Of a stretch of DNA of 64,000 nucleotides, positions 8,372-17,104 are shown in pieces; the first letter of the stretch is position 1; each line of letters opens with the position of its first letter. The stretch comes from Levilactobacillus huananensis. GTDB lineage: Bacteria; Bacillota; Bacilli; Lactobacillales; Lactobacillaceae. The DNA lies in assembly GCF_003946145.1 (NCBI RefSeq), contig NZ_RHOC01000002.1:206142-270141 (forward strand), given 5' to 3'. The notes beneath the pieces are model-generated. The model saw only the letters and a list, made by a program, of their open reading frames with translations. It had not been told where the DNA came from and searched no databases. A program made the position numbers and the translations under genes.

Positions 8372-8401
8372 AAAAGCAATTATTGACGGGAGGTGATGGC
8401 G

Positions 8402-9700
8402 ATGGATTACCGACAAGAACCGCATGGCATGTTTCTGATGATTGATAACAAATCCTTTTATGCTAGCGTCGAGAGCGTTGAACGCGGGCTAAATCCCTTG
8501 AAATCAGTCCTTATTGTGATGTCTGAGGCGGACAACACAGGGAGTGGGTTGGTGCTGGCAGCATCACCAATGGCAAAAAAGGAATTTGGAATTAGTAACG
8601 TTTCACGCCAATATGAAGTTCCGCATGATTCACGAATTTTAGTCGTGCCCCCCAGGATGAATTTGTACATCCAAAAGAATCTGATGATTAATAAAATTTT
8701 TCGCCAGTTCGTCGCAGATGACGATCTTTTTCCCTATTCAATTGATGAATCCATTCTGGATATGACGCATTCCTGGCGGTTGTTTGGCAAAACACCGGAA
8801 GAGGTTGCCCGTCGGATTCAAGTGAAGGTTCGCCACGAGCTGGGACTCTATACCACGGTTGGGATCGGAGAAAATCCAATTCAGGCCAAATTGGCGTTAG
8901 ACTTACAGGCTAAGCATGACGATGAGTTAATTGGTCGGCTGACCTACGATTCATTTCCGGAACATATCTGGCCAATTACAAATTTAGAAAAGGTTTGGAG
9001 CATTGGCCATCGCACGGCTGCCCATCTGAAGCGACTGGGCATTCACAGCATGGATGACCTGGCGCATGTGAATCCTTATGAGTTACGATCTGAAATGGGG
9101 ACAATTGGGGCCCAACTGTTTGCTTTGGCGTGGGGCATCGATCGTAGCCAACTTCATCACATACGGCCACCCAAGGAGAAGAGTTGGAGTAACTCGCAGG
9201 TTTTACCGCGTGACTATCGAGTGCAAGCGGAGATTGAGTTGGTGATTAGAGAAATTGGTCAGCAGGTGACCTCACGGATGCGGCATCATCACCAGCAAGC
9301 AGGTTGTGTTAGTCTGTATATTGGTTTTGCGCGAGCGGACACGGAGAATGATGGACGAACTGGATTTGATCATTCTTGTCGGATTGCGCCCACTGATAAT
9401 GCTCAGGAAATTGTGGTGACACTGCGCCATCTTTTTCGGAAGAACTGGGCGGATCAACCGGTGCGAAATATTGGGGTGGGGCTCTCGCGACTTAGTGATT
9501 GTCGGAATCTTCAGCTAGACCTATTTCAGGAACCTGAGCGTCAGATTAAAAATGATCAATTCGACCGGGTCATCGATGGTTTACGCGATAAGTTTGGGAA
9601 GACCGCGGTGATTCCAGCTAGTAGTTTGATGCCCGGGGGAACCATGTTACGGCGGGCTTCCCTAGTTGGCGGTCATAATGGAGGGAACAGTTTTGATTAA
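8402..9700 (+). CDS. Y-family DNA polymerase, UvrX/UmuC type
   Basis: A 432-residue translesion DNA polymerase. The first active-site Asp lies in MFLMIDNKSFYASVE, the steric region follows, and the second acidic pair is in YSIDESILDM near residue 115. Thumb/HhH (VWSIGHRTAAHLKRLGI) and little-finger domains follow. ATG 8402 is chosen because GGGAGGT ends 7 bases before it; the GTG at 8393 overlaps that site. It is the UmuC-like group common in Firmicutes plasmids and chromosomes, not DinB. Regulated by the LexA box 37 bases upstream and followed by two small genes in the same direction. Confidence 0.93.
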   Translation: MDYRQEPHGMFLMIDNKSFYASVESVERGLNPLKSVLIVMSEADNTGSGLVLAASPMAKKEFGISNVSRQYEVPHDSRILVVPPRMNLYIQKNLMINKIFRQFVADDDLFPYSIDESILDMTHSWRLFGKTPEEVARRIQVKVRHELGLYTTVGIGENPIQAKLALDLQAKHDDELIGRLTYDSFPEHIWPITNLEKVWSIGHRTAAHLKRLGIHSMDDLAHVNPYELRSEMGTIGAQLFALAWGIDRSQLHHIRPPKEKSWSNSQVLPRDYRVQAEIELVIREIGQQVTSRMRHHHQQAGCVSLYIGFARADTENDGRTGFDHSCRIAPTDNAQEIVVTLRHLFRKNWADQPVRNIGVGLSRLSDCRNLQLDLFQEPERQIKNDQFDRVIDGLRDKFGKTAVIPASSLMPGGTMLRRASLVGGHNGGNSFD

Positions 9701-10001
9701 TTGTGATCAAGAGGCCAGTATCATTGCAGATCGGCTGGATCCGTTATTCACGGCACAGTGGCATTGCCAGTATCGCATCGATATCGTCAACAACCAATAT
9801 GGGTCAGCCTTTAACTTTTTTTTGGATATTCGGCACAAAGATCATCGGGAACGGTCGATTCCTCTGCATACGGTCCACGCCACGGATCTAGCTGTCTTGG
9901 AAAGAATTGTCGTAGCACTTAAAAAGCATACGCAACTGTCATTGAATTTTGTCAACTTTGGTCGTGTTCGTTGGCCTGAGAGTCAACGGTGGGTCCGTTG
10001 A
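9693..10001 (+). CDS. Small protein of the SOS polymerase operon, unknown function
   Basis: About 102 residues with no domain I can name. The start is taken as TTG 9693, which has GGAGGG seven bases upstream and overlaps the polymerase stop; an ATG at 9678 is part of that ribosome binding site. The protein is charged and His-rich in the middle (IRHKDHRERSIPLHTVHATDL). The overlap implies translational coupling to the polymerase, so a role in damage tolerance is inferred from position only. Confidence 0.7.
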   Translation: MINCDQEASIIADRLDPLFTAQWHCQYRIDIVNNQYGSAFNFFLDIRHKDHRERSIPLHTVHATDLAVLERIVVALKKHTQLSLNFVNFGRVRWPESQRWVR

Positions 10002-10015
10002 GGAAGTGAAAGGCG

Positions 10016-10405
10016 ATGTACTTACATCATGTGGATAATGATCGGCTGGCGAATACCTTTTTCCAACGGGATTATCACGACCGAGGCATGTTGAAATGGG
10101 GTGGCTTTTACCTGTCAGACCATACAAGCGCCCTTACGAAGATGCACGCGGCTGAACAGGTCGAACCCCTTCAGACGCGTCAAACACAGGATGAGGTCAG
10201 TCGGCGCTTAGCAACTGCCTGGCGGCGCAAGAAGTCCGTTCACCTCCAGCTAAATGTCTGGGATGCTAATCAAGTGGCAGTGACGGTCGATGGTCAAGTC
10301 GCGGGCGTGGATGAGGACCAAATTGTAATTCAGTTAGCGTCCGGGCGTTATCAGACATTGCAATTAGCCGCTATCCGCTGCGTATCGAGTGGAAATGCAG
10401 TATGA
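10016..10405 (+). CDS. YolD-like protein
   Basis: 129 residues. The segment DRGMLKWGGFYLSDHT near residues 22-38 is the YolD-family hallmark (RGM-K-W followed by LSDHT). Two beta-rich stretches follow (HLQLNVWDANQVAVTVDGQVAG). YolD-like proteins sit next to UvrX/UmuC polymerases in many Firmicutes and are proposed to act with them; the mechanism is not established. It follows the preceding small gene by 14 bases and completes the LexA-controlled operon. Confidence 0.8.
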   Translation: MYLHHVDNDRLANTFFQRDYHDRGMLKWGGFYLSDHTSALTKMHAAEQVEPLQTRQTQDEVSRRLATAWRRKKSVHLQLNVWDANQVAVTVDGQVAGVDEDQIVIQLASGRYQTLQLAAIRCVSSGNAV

Positions 10406-10432
10406 TGGGGTAGTTATGAGGAGGTTAGTCAG

Positions 10433-10807
10433 ATGGATTTTGTTGATCTGAAACCGATTGCGTTGCGTCATACACCGCTAGGTACGCGGGGACAGGCGCC
10501 TAAGGAACACGACTGGCAACTAGACTGGGATCAGCTGGCGGCTTTGATTCGGGATAATCAAGACGTCATGGCGGTTGTTCAGGCTGGGTTGGCCGAGGAC
10601 TGGCTCAACACGCAAGGAACCATTTGGGATGAAGAAGTCGGTTATCATCGCTACCCGAATGATAATCGTGAGCCCGATGATACCGTTTTTTGGGCAGCTT
10701 CTACTTGGGCAACACCTGCAATCTTGGTGACTTTTCACAATGAATTGACGGCATCTTTTGCGTGCTACCGTGTTGGTCGTGATCCAGACTTCCATTATCT
10801 GGGATGA
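10433..10807 (+). CDS. Hypothetical protein after the yolD-like gene
   Basis: 124 residues, soluble, Trp- and Asp-rich, with no family I recognise. ATG 10433 has GAGGAGG 9 bases upstream. It is 27 bases after the YolD-like gene, with no terminator between, so it may be the last gene of the SOS operon. A terminator follows at 10901. Real gene by ribosome binding site, length and spacing; no function proposed. Confidence 0.7.
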   Translation: MDFVDLKPIALRHTPLGTRGQAPKEHDWQLDWDQLAALIRDNQDVMAVVQAGLAEDWLNTQGTIWDEEVGYHRYPNDNREPDDTVFWAASTWATPAILVTFHNELTASFACYRVGRDPDFHYLG

Positions 10808-10900
10808 GAGTGCAGGACTAGCTGTGCTTATCCGTGCTCCCGGTCTGACCGGTCGTGCTGTCCCAACCACTTGGTGGCCAGAAAAAATCAAAATAAACGA

Positions 10901-10936
10901 GAAGAAGCCACCGAGAGATCCCGGTGGCTTCTTTTG
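10901..10936 (+). terminator. Terminator of the SOS polymerase operon
   Basis: GAAGCCACCG and CGGTGGCTTC form a perfect stem with a short loop, then TTTTG. Confidence 0.92.
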
Positions 10937-10964
10937 TGGAGATTAAGTTATGGTAGGTTATGCC

Positions 10965-10993
10965 AGACAAACTGGTAGACAACCAGTTTGTCT
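10965..10993. repeat. Perfect 12-bp palindrome
   Basis: AGACAAACTGGT, five bases, ACCAGTTTGTCT. No T run follows, so it is not a terminator. It resembles a TetR- or MarR-type operator and lies in the 443-base gap before the EIIC-like gene. A -10-like TATAAT at 11115 is the only other feature I see in 10937-11250. Confidence 0.6.
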
Positions 10994-11250
10994 CGGGGCC
11001 AGTATAACATTGCCACTGCCATTTGAGCAGTGTTTCGTTTGACTTATTGAGGTGGAATGGGCTTAATATAATAAAATTTATAGGTGTTGAAGTCCCCATC
11101 GTCGCATGAAGCTCGTATAATAAAAAGAAAGTGGACGGTGCGTGGTCATCAAGGACTACGTGATAACGTTTTGATTGGAAGTTAACGATAGTTGTTATGG
11201 AAAATCGTGGCTATCGATGACGTGATCAAGGCGCTTTAGGGGGAATAATA

Positions 11251-12546
11251 ATGCGGGTATTATGGCGTTTGAATCAACGAATCAACCAATGGCGGGCCAT
11301 GCGCGCCATCACGGAAGCCTTGCGGGTGGCTTACCCGTTTATATTAGTCATGGCTTTACTCGACTTTTTGGGCCAGGGGTGGTTGACGAAGACCGGTTTT
11401 TTCTATCAGATTTATCATGTTAAACAGTGGCTACCTGCCGTTGATTTGTGGCAACAGCTAGTCCAAGCGATTGGCATCGTCATTAATGGGTTAGTCGCGG
11501 TCATGGTGGCCTTTACCACGGGGCACTATTTGGCACGGACCTACCAATCTGATGCCTTGGCGGTTGGTATGACCAGTGCGCTGGCGTTTCTAACACTTAA
11601 CGTGAATTACATGGCTTTGGGTGATCCCAATCGAAACAGTGCCACGGGCCCCTCACAATTTATCGAGGGTAACTTGGGGCCACAAGGGATCTTTTTGGCG
11701 ATTGTCGTTGGTCTCGTGGTTGGCTGGCTAGCGAGCCATATGATGAAGAACCTTGGTCGTTGGTGGCTAGCCCATCGTCAAACCCCCTTGTCGTGGACGG
11801 GACGGATTGCGATGCCTCTCAGCCTCATTCTCCTGGTCACAGTCAGTATTGGGTACGCCCTGAGCTGGCTGAATACTGGTGGCTTGAATACCTTGGTCTA
11901 TCTAACTTTTCAGGCCTTAAATACCAACCTGGGACACCATGGTCTGCGAATCTTAGCTGTGACGGCTATCAGTAATGGTCTGTGGTGGTTAGGACTGATT
12001 GGGCCCATTGACGTGGCCGGAAACAGTTCGGTGACCTCACTACAGAATTTGGCGTATGCCATCCAGCATGGCTCTGGATGGGGAGCCCCACATCCCATTA
12101 CCTTACATACGTTAGGAGATGCTTATGCCAACTTCGGGGGTGCCGGGATGACCTTGGCGCTCATTATTGCCATCGGTATTGGATCACATCAGGCACGTTA
12201 TCGCCGTGTGGCTGGGCAGACGCTATTGCCTAATTTAGTGAACCTTAACGAAGCAACCCTGCTGGGATTGCCGGTACTTTTCAATCCTATTTTGTTGATT
12301 CCGTTTGTCCTGGCACCAGCCGTCAATATTGCGGTGGCCTGGACCGCGATTTCGTGGAAATTAGTGCCACCGATCGTCTATCCGGTTCCACGGACGACAC
12401 CGGGGCCACTCGTAGCTTTTCTGGGCACGGGGGGTGACTGGCGAGCACTGGTCTTGAGTCTGGTCTGCTTGACCTTATCCGTCCTCATTTACCTGCCATT
12501 CGTCCGGTTATTGAATCTGCAAGGGGGTGTGGACCATGCGGCATAG
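11251..12546 (+). CDS. Orphan PTS EIIC-like permease (lactose/cellobiose family)
   Basis: 431 residues with about ten membrane segments. It resembles the CelB/LacE EIIC family: an N-terminal PFILVMALLDFLG segment, then a typical GAPHPITLHTLGDAYANFGGAGMTLAL region, and a motif NEATLLGLPVLFNP near residue 325 where sugar EIICs usually read NEP-(I/V)xFGxPI-x-xNP. No EIIA or EIIB partner or domain is present. ATG 11251 has AGGGGGA upstream. The next gene, a secreted-type hydrolase, overlaps its end by 11 bases. It may be a carrier that lost PTS coupling or one that uses partners encoded elsewhere. Confidence 0.8.
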   Translation: MRVLWRLNQRINQWRAMRAITEALRVAYPFILVMALLDFLGQGWLTKTGFFYQIYHVKQWLPAVDLWQQLVQAIGIVINGLVAVMVAFTTGHYLARTYQSDALAVGMTSALAFLTLNVNYMALGDPNRNSATGPSQFIEGNLGPQGIFLAIVVGLVVGWLASHMMKNLGRWWLAHRQTPLSWTGRIAMPLSLILLVTVSIGYALSWLNTGGLNTLVYLTFQALNTNLGHHGLRILAVTAISNGLWWLGLIGPIDVAGNSSVTSLQNLAYAIQHGSGWGAPHPITLHTLGDAYANFGGAGMTLALIIAIGIGSHQARYRRVAGQTLLPNLVNLNEATLLGLPVLFNPILLIPFVLAPAVNIAVAWTAISWKLVPPIVYPVPRTTPGPLVAFLGTGGDWRALVLSLVCLTLSVLIYLPFVRLLNLQGGVDHAA

Positions 12547-13435
12547 TTGGTGGCGCTGGCTAGTCTTAGCAATTGTCATTGTGGCGGTCTTTGTACCTAG
12601 TCAGGCCTGGCTATCCAAACGGATCAGCCAATATAAATCAGATTATCGAACGCCATTAAATCCCATCATTATGGTGCCGGGATCAAGTGCCAGTCAAGAT
12701 CGGTTTGATACGTTGATTACGCAGTTGCGGCAAGAAACTAAGGTGCCACACAGTGTTCTTAAGGTTAAGGTCATGGAAGACGGTCAGTTATCCTATACTG
12801 GGAGTATCAAACGAGGCGATAACCAGCCGTTCATTGTGATCGCCTTTGAGAACAATCGCGATGGTTACACGAACATCGTGAAGCAGGCCGCCTGGTTGAA
12901 CCTAGCCTTTAAGGACTTGGTCAAGACCTATCGGTTTAATCACTTCTCCGCATTGGGTCACTCCAATGGGGGACTGGCCTTGAGTCTTTTCATGGAAAAT
13001 TATTTACCTCAGATTAAGTCAGTCACAGCCGATAAACTCATGACAATTGCGACGCCTTACAATATGGAGTCGACTAGTACGACGACACAAACAGCAATTT
13101 TAAAAGATTTGATTAATGGCCGCAAGAACCTGCCTAAAAATCTAATTGTCTACTCCGTTGCGGGTTCTGAGACGTATTCGAGTGACGGCACGGTACCGGC
13201 TAATAGTGTCAACCAAGGCAAGTACGTCTTTCAAAATCAAGTTGCACATTATACCCAGATCACAGTGACCGGGGATAATACGACGCATTCGGATCTGCCG
13301 CAAAATCGACAAATTGTTCTCCTGATTCGACAGTACATCTTGCAAGAAGTCTTGCCGGCTAAGGATCGCTACACACCGCCGACCAAACAGTCACGGAATG
13401 CTAATTCAGATCCCGGTGAAACGGGTCTGCCATAG
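12536..13435 (+). CDS. Alpha/beta hydrolase, DUF915 family
   Basis: About 299 residues. An N-terminal hydrophobic helix (residues 7-25, no clear cleavage site) should anchor it outside the membrane or act as a signal. The hydrolase fold shows the oxyanion region IIMVPGSSAS and the nucleophile elbow GHSNGG near residue 142; SSDGTVP holds the likely acid and THSDLP the likely histidine. The start is ATG 12536; AGGGGG lies upstream within the end of the EIIC-like gene. DUF915 proteins are predicted exported hydrolases of unknown substrate. A second member is at 34598. Confidence 0.87.
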   Translation: MRHSWWRWLVLAIVIVAVFVPSQAWLSKRISQYKSDYRTPLNPIIMVPGSSASQDRFDTLITQLRQETKVPHSVLKVKVMEDGQLSYTGSIKRGDNQPFIVIAFENNRDGYTNIVKQAAWLNLAFKDLVKTYRFNHFSALGHSNGGLALSLFMENYLPQIKSVTADKLMTIATPYNMESTSTTTQTAILKDLINGRKNLPKNLIVYSVAGSETYSSDGTVPANSVNQGKYVFQNQVAHYTQITVTGDNTTHSDLPQNRQIVLLIRQYILQEVLPAKDRYTPPTKQSRNANSDPGETGLP

Positions 13436-13439
13436 ACTT

Positions 13440-13448
13440 TGGTATAAT
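13440..13448 (+). promoter_or_regulatory. Extended -10 promoter of the LysR gene
   Basis: TGGTATAAT about 20 bases before the LysR start gives a very short leader. It overlaps the end of the upstream gene by none and is the only promoter-like element between them. Confidence 0.6.
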
Positions 13449-13468
13449 AATTGTAAAACGAAACGGAT

Positions 13469-14335
13469 GTGATGGTGGTGAATTTTCGACAACTCACATA
13501 TTTTTTGGCAGTGGCACAGGCCGGTCAAATCACGTCTGCGGCTCAGCAGTTGCATATCGCCCAGCCGCCACTTAGTTATCAGATTAAGCAATTAGAGGTC
13601 GAACTGGGAGTGACATTGTTCAATCGCTCCGTCAATGGGGTGACCTTAACACCAGCGGGGCAACTGCTTCAGGATTATGCACAACAGTTATTGGATTTGC
13701 GTTCTCAGGCTGATAGCCAAGTTAAGGCCTTGGGCCAAGGCCTGGCAGGGACATTGGCAGTTGGAATGGTGTCTTCATCCATTGGGGCTACACCCAATGC
13801 TAAGCTGCAAACATTGACACGGCATTATCCCAAACTTCAGATTCGCCTAGTGGAGGATAACACCTATGGTCTTTTGGACCAGCTACGAAAGCGGTTGATC
13901 GACGTGGCTATCGTTCGAACACCCTTCAGTGCGCCAGATTTATCCAGCAAGCCGCTGGCTAGTGAGGCCATGGTAGCGGTCGTCCCGCGCAAATATGACC
14001 ATTTCCAGACCGCAACGCTGCGGGTCGAAGACGTGGCGCAAGTGCCTTTGATTATCTATCGGCGCTTTACCCATATTTTTGACAAAACCTTCGCGGAGAA
14101 GGCTCTGACACCCTTCATCGCCTGTACCTGTGATGATGCACGGACGGCCGTTCAGTGGGCAGACGCCCGGATGGGGGTGGCGTTGGTGCCTCGTTCTGTG
14201 GCGGACCAGCTTAGTGGGGTGCAGACGACCATTTATCCGATAAAGTATCGGCCATGGCGGACGACACTTCAGGTCGTCTGGCCGGCTAACCGTGAGCCTA
14301 GCCCACTAGTTCAACGCTTCATTGACAGTTATTAG
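13469..14335 (+). CDS. LysR-family transcriptional regulator
   Basis: About 285-288 residues. The N-terminal winged HTH is textbook: FRQLTYFLAVAQAGQITSAA, then LHIAQPPLSYQIKQLE and LGVTLFNRS (residues 5-55). A periplasmic-binding-like effector domain follows, with RTPFSAPDL and VVPRKYD. Four possible starts (GTG 13469, ATG 13472, GTG 13475, GTG 13478) follow a weak ribosome binding site, so the first residues are uncertain. No divergent partner gene is present, so the target is unknown; it may act on the EIIC-like/DUF915 pair just upstream. Confidence 0.92.
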   Translation: MMVVNFRQLTYFLAVAQAGQITSAAQQLHIAQPPLSYQIKQLEVELGVTLFNRSVNGVTLTPAGQLLQDYAQQLLDLRSQADSQVKALGQGLAGTLAVGMVSSSIGATPNAKLQTLTRHYPKLQIRLVEDNTYGLLDQLRKRLIDVAIVRTPFSAPDLSSKPLASEAMVAVVPRKYDHFQTATLRVEDVAQVPLIIYRRFTHIFDKTFAEKALTPFIACTCDDARTAVQWADARMGVALVPRSVADQLSGVQTTIYPIKYRPWRTTLQVVWPANREPSPLVQRFIDSY

Positions 14336-14355
14336 TCATATCTGAAATACAAATT

Positions 14356-14400
14356 ACACGGCACTCCCATATTTATTTTGTATGGAAGTGCCGTGTTTAT
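14356..14400 (+). terminator. Terminator of the LysR gene
   Basis: ACACGGCACT-CCCATA pairs with TATGGAAGTGCCGTGT, one mismatch, followed by TTTAT. From here to 14640 I see only a TATAAA at 14521 and a TTGTGAAAATAATTC at 14552, neither clear enough to name a site. Confidence 0.88.
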
Positions 14401-14663
14401 CTGTAACCGTTTTATTTCAAGTGGTGCCACGGTTTTAGGGGAATGGCTGTTTAGGGGATCGTGATCAGGGGTGGTAACACTCGATTGAGTGATTAATCAC
14501 AATGAAAAAGAGTAACGTAGTATAAATGCTTCAATGTCAGGAACAAATATTGTGAAAATAATTCTTAAAGTTGCCACTAGGCCAGCTACACCGGCTTGCC
14601 TCGGCGTCAATAAAAGTTGATAATCAAGGGCGTAGATTGATTGACGAGGAGGAAATAGAGATC

Positions 14664-15509
14664 ATGATCCAAACAGCCTTAATTATGATGGGGGTCGGTA
14701 TCTTTGCCGGTATCGCCGGGTCGATTTTAGGCATCGGTGGTGGGATGATTATCACGCCCATCCTGACCCTGGGAATGGGTCTAAATATCAAATATGCCAT
14801 TGGGGCCAGCATTATCGCTGTCATTGCGACCAGTTCGGGGTCGACAATTGCCTATTTGCGAGACAATGTGTTGAATTTACGGGTGGCGATGTTTCTGGAA
14901 ATTGCGACGACCACTGGGGCCATTACCGGGGCTTTACTGACGGGGGTCTTGGATCCCAAGTACCTGTACCTGTTGTTTGGGTGCTTGTTGGTTTTCTCCG
15001 GGTGGAATATGTATCGCAAATTGCGGCGCGGACAGGAAGTTCTCCAACGTGTGGAACCCGATCGAATTGCGACAAAACTGAAGCTCAACGGAACATACTA
15101 CGACAAAGCCGAAATGAAAAACGTGGATTATCAAGTTGAAAATGTGCCGGCTGGGTTTACCGTGATGTTTGGCGCCGGGGTTGCCAGCGGCTTGTTGGGA
15201 ATCGGCTCCGGAGCCTTCAAGGTGATGGCAATGGATACCTTCATGAAGATGCCTTTGAAACCGTCGAGTTCGACGTCTAACCTGATGATGGGGGTTACCG
15301 CGGCGGCCAGTGCAACGGTGTACTTCTTTAACGGGTCGATTTTGCCCGGTATCGCAGTTCCGATGGCACTGGGAATTCTTGGTGGAGCCGTCATTGGCTC
15401 ACGTGTCATGCAGATTTTGCCATCCCGTTGGATTCGAATCGTGTTCATTCCGATTATTCTCTACATTGGGCTGCAGATGCTCTTTAAGGGATTGGGGGTT
15501 CATTTCTAA
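14664..15509 (+). CDS. TSUP-family anion permease (TauE/SafE)
   Basis: About 281 residues, seven to eight membrane segments. The duplicated TauE/SafE signature is present: FAGIAGSILGIGGGMIITPIL near residues 12-30 and GVASGLLGIGSGAFKVMAMD near 172-190. ATG 14664 follows GAGGAGGA; an earlier in-frame ATG at 14571 has no ribosome binding site and would add a non-hydrophobic tail, so it is rejected. Substrates of the family are small sulfur- or carbon-containing anions; the one here is unknown. The following DUF1634 gene overlaps by one base and is the usual partner. Confidence 0.9.
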   Translation: MIQTALIMMGVGIFAGIAGSILGIGGGMIITPILTLGMGLNIKYAIGASIIAVIATSSGSTIAYLRDNVLNLRVAMFLEIATTTGAITGALLTGVLDPKYLYLLFGCLLVFSGWNMYRKLRRGQEVLQRVEPDRIATKLKLNGTYYDKAEMKNVDYQVENVPAGFTVMFGAGVASGLLGIGSGAFKVMAMDTFMKMPLKPSSSTSNLMMGVTAAASATVYFFNGSILPGIAVPMALGILGGAVIGSRVMQILPSRWIRIVFIPIILYIGLQMLFKGLGVHF

Positions 15510-15889
15510 TGCAAGAAAAACAAACAGCAACGGCTAAAGAGATGGCACAGGTTGAAACGATTATTGGTCGGATTCTTCAGGTAGGGGTCATTGTTTCTGC
15601 TATTGTGATGTTGATTGGGCTAGTCATCTTCTTGATAACTGGCCAATCCGGTTATCCCGGAAGCACTATGCCGCTGAGTATGGGAGCGATCCTAGTCGGT
15701 ACTTGGCATCTCAAGGCCTATGCCATTATGATGTTGGGAACGTATTGTTTGATCCTGACACCCGTTTTGCGGGTGATAGTTTCCATCTATGCGTTCTATA
15801 AGGAACGTGACCATCTGTACGTGGCGATTACGACTTTGGTGCTGCTCATCTTACTTTTTGCCTTGTTTATCGGGGTTCATGGCGATTAA
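15509..15889 (+). CDS. DUF1634 membrane protein
   Basis: 126 residues with three membrane segments, the DUF1634 pattern: VETIIGRILQVGVIVSAIVM, then a glycine/proline loop SGYPGSTM, then LTPVLRVIVSIYAFYKERDHLY. Its ATG overlaps the TSUP stop (TAATG), so translation is coupled. DUF1634 proteins are regularly encoded beside TauE/SafE permeases and probably assist them; the mechanism is unknown. Confidence 0.9.
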   Translation: MQEKQTATAKEMAQVETIIGRILQVGVIVSAIVMLIGLVIFLITGQSGYPGSTMPLSMGAILVGTWHLKAYAIMMLGTYCLILTPVLRVIVSIYAFYKERDHLYVAITTLVLLILLFALFIGVHGD

Positions 15890-15901
15890 ATTTGAATCGG
15901 T

Positions 15902-15940
15902 GGCGTTGGTGGAAAACTCTGCCAACGCCTTTTTATTTTG
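15902..15940 (+). terminator. Terminator of the TSUP/DUF1634 pair
   Basis: GGCGTTGG and CCAACGCC form a stem with a 12-base loop, followed by TTTTTATTTTG. The stretch 15941-16085 shows nothing more. Confidence 0.9.
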
Positions 15941-16085
15941 ATTGTTTTAAAATACGGGGACTTAGAGGTAAATGACCTGATAATACCTCTAGTTCGAGGG
16001 TCGGTGTTCAAGTTTACCGGGTAGTTCAATCAGCGCAACTAGCCGGTGACAGTCCTAGAAACCGCGGCAACCAGTAGACTTATCT

Positions 16086-16124
16086 CAAAAAGAAAAAGGG
16101 CGACCGTATTGAACGGTCGTCCTT
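16086..16124 (-). terminator. Terminator of the R-ADH gene
   Basis: On the minus strand GGACGACCGTT and AACGGTCGCCC-type arms pair (GACCGTTCAATACGGTC) and are followed by TTTTTCTTTTTG, 18 bases after the stop at 16143. Confidence 0.88.
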
Positions 16125-16142
16125 AAATTTAAAATGATTGGT

Positions 16143-16901
16143 TTATTGAGCGGTGTAACCACCATCAACAACGAATTCTGAACCAGTAGCGAACTTGGAT
16201 TCGTTAGAGGCAAGGTAAACACAGATGTAGGCGATATCGTTAGGTTCACCGATGTGGCCCATTGGCGTCTTGGTACGAGCTGACATAGCAGCCTCGGCAC
16301 CTGGAAGATCGTCAACTAATGGCGTCTTGATGTAACCTGGGTGAACAGTATTAACACGAACGTCATAGTCCTTCAAGGCACAGTCGATAGCGGCTGACTT
16401 GGACATGATCCGAACGGCACCCTTAGAAGCGTTGTAAGCTCCTAAGTTAGGGTCACCAACGAAGCCTTCGATTGAAGACATGTTGATGATTGAAGCGCCG
16501 AGGTTCTTATTCTTCATCCGTTGGATACCAAGACGGGTACCGAAGAATACACCGTCTAAGTTAACGGCAAGTTGTTGTTTCCATTCGGCAGTCGTCGTGT
16601 TTTCAACACTCTTGTTAACGGCCATACCGGCATTGTTAACGATAGTTGATACGGGGCCAAAGGCTTTTTCCGTAGCATCGAATAACTTAACCCAACCGTC
16701 TTCATCAGTTGCATCGTGTTGGAAGAACTGGATAACGTCAGAACCGCCGACACTCTTAGCAGCCTTTTCGCCGACGTCAGCGTGACGACCGGTAATCATA
16801 ACCTTGGCGCCTTCTTCAACGAACTTGTTGGCAACAGCCAACCCAATTCCTAAAGTACCACCTGTAACAATTGCAACTTTACCATCTAAACGATGAGCCA
16901 T
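16143..16901 (-). CDS. radh: R-specific alcohol dehydrogenase (SDR)
   Basis: 252 residues, the same length as the well-studied L. brevis R-specific alcohol dehydrogenase, and from memory nearly collinear with it, with roughly one substitution in ten. The enzyme is an NADPH-dependent, Mg-requiring homotetramer that reduces prochiral ketones such as acetophenone to R-alcohols. Cofactor loop TGGTLGIGLAVA (residues 13-24), NNAGMAV, catalytic Ser142 in NMSSIEG, Tyr155 and Lys159 in YNASK. The C-terminus GGYTAQ ends in the glutamine that binds the Mg ion in the L. brevis enzyme. Strong ribosome binding site CAGGAGG. Monocistronic; the physiological substrate is unknown. Confidence 0.95.
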   Translation of the reverse strand: MAHRLDGKVAIVTGGTLGIGLAVANKFVEEGAKVMITGRHADVGEKAAKSVGGSDVIQFFQHDATDEDGWVKLFDATEKAFGPVSTIVNNAGMAVNKSVENTTTAEWKQQLAVNLDGVFFGTRLGIQRMKNKNLGASIINMSSIEGFVGDPNLGAYNASKGAVRIMSKSAAIDCALKDYDVRVNTVHPGYIKTPLVDDLPGAEAAMSARTKTPMGHIGEPNDIAYICVYLASNESKFATGSEFVVDGGYTAQ

Positions 16902-17104
16902 CTGTAATTACCTCCTGAATTGTAAGTGAATGTTGTCACATGTCTATGGCTCTATTATGTAACAAAACGATCAAAAATGCTAGTCATTTTGTAAATTTTT
17001 TTCATTTATTTTTTAAATGGCTAAAAAGTTCGGGAACAAAAAAGGTGTGCTAAACTGGGTATCAAGGCGTTTTGAGAGATAAAAGTAGAGAGGCGATTGA
17101 CATC

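Noticed and set aside
8158..8379. Minus-strand frame before the SOS polymerase
   Set aside because: It covers the LexA-controlled promoter, has no ribosome binding site and no family resemblance.
14552..14570. Rex-like site TTGTGAAAATAATTC before the TSUP gene
   Set aside because: Only one half matches TTGTGAA; the second half is incomplete.
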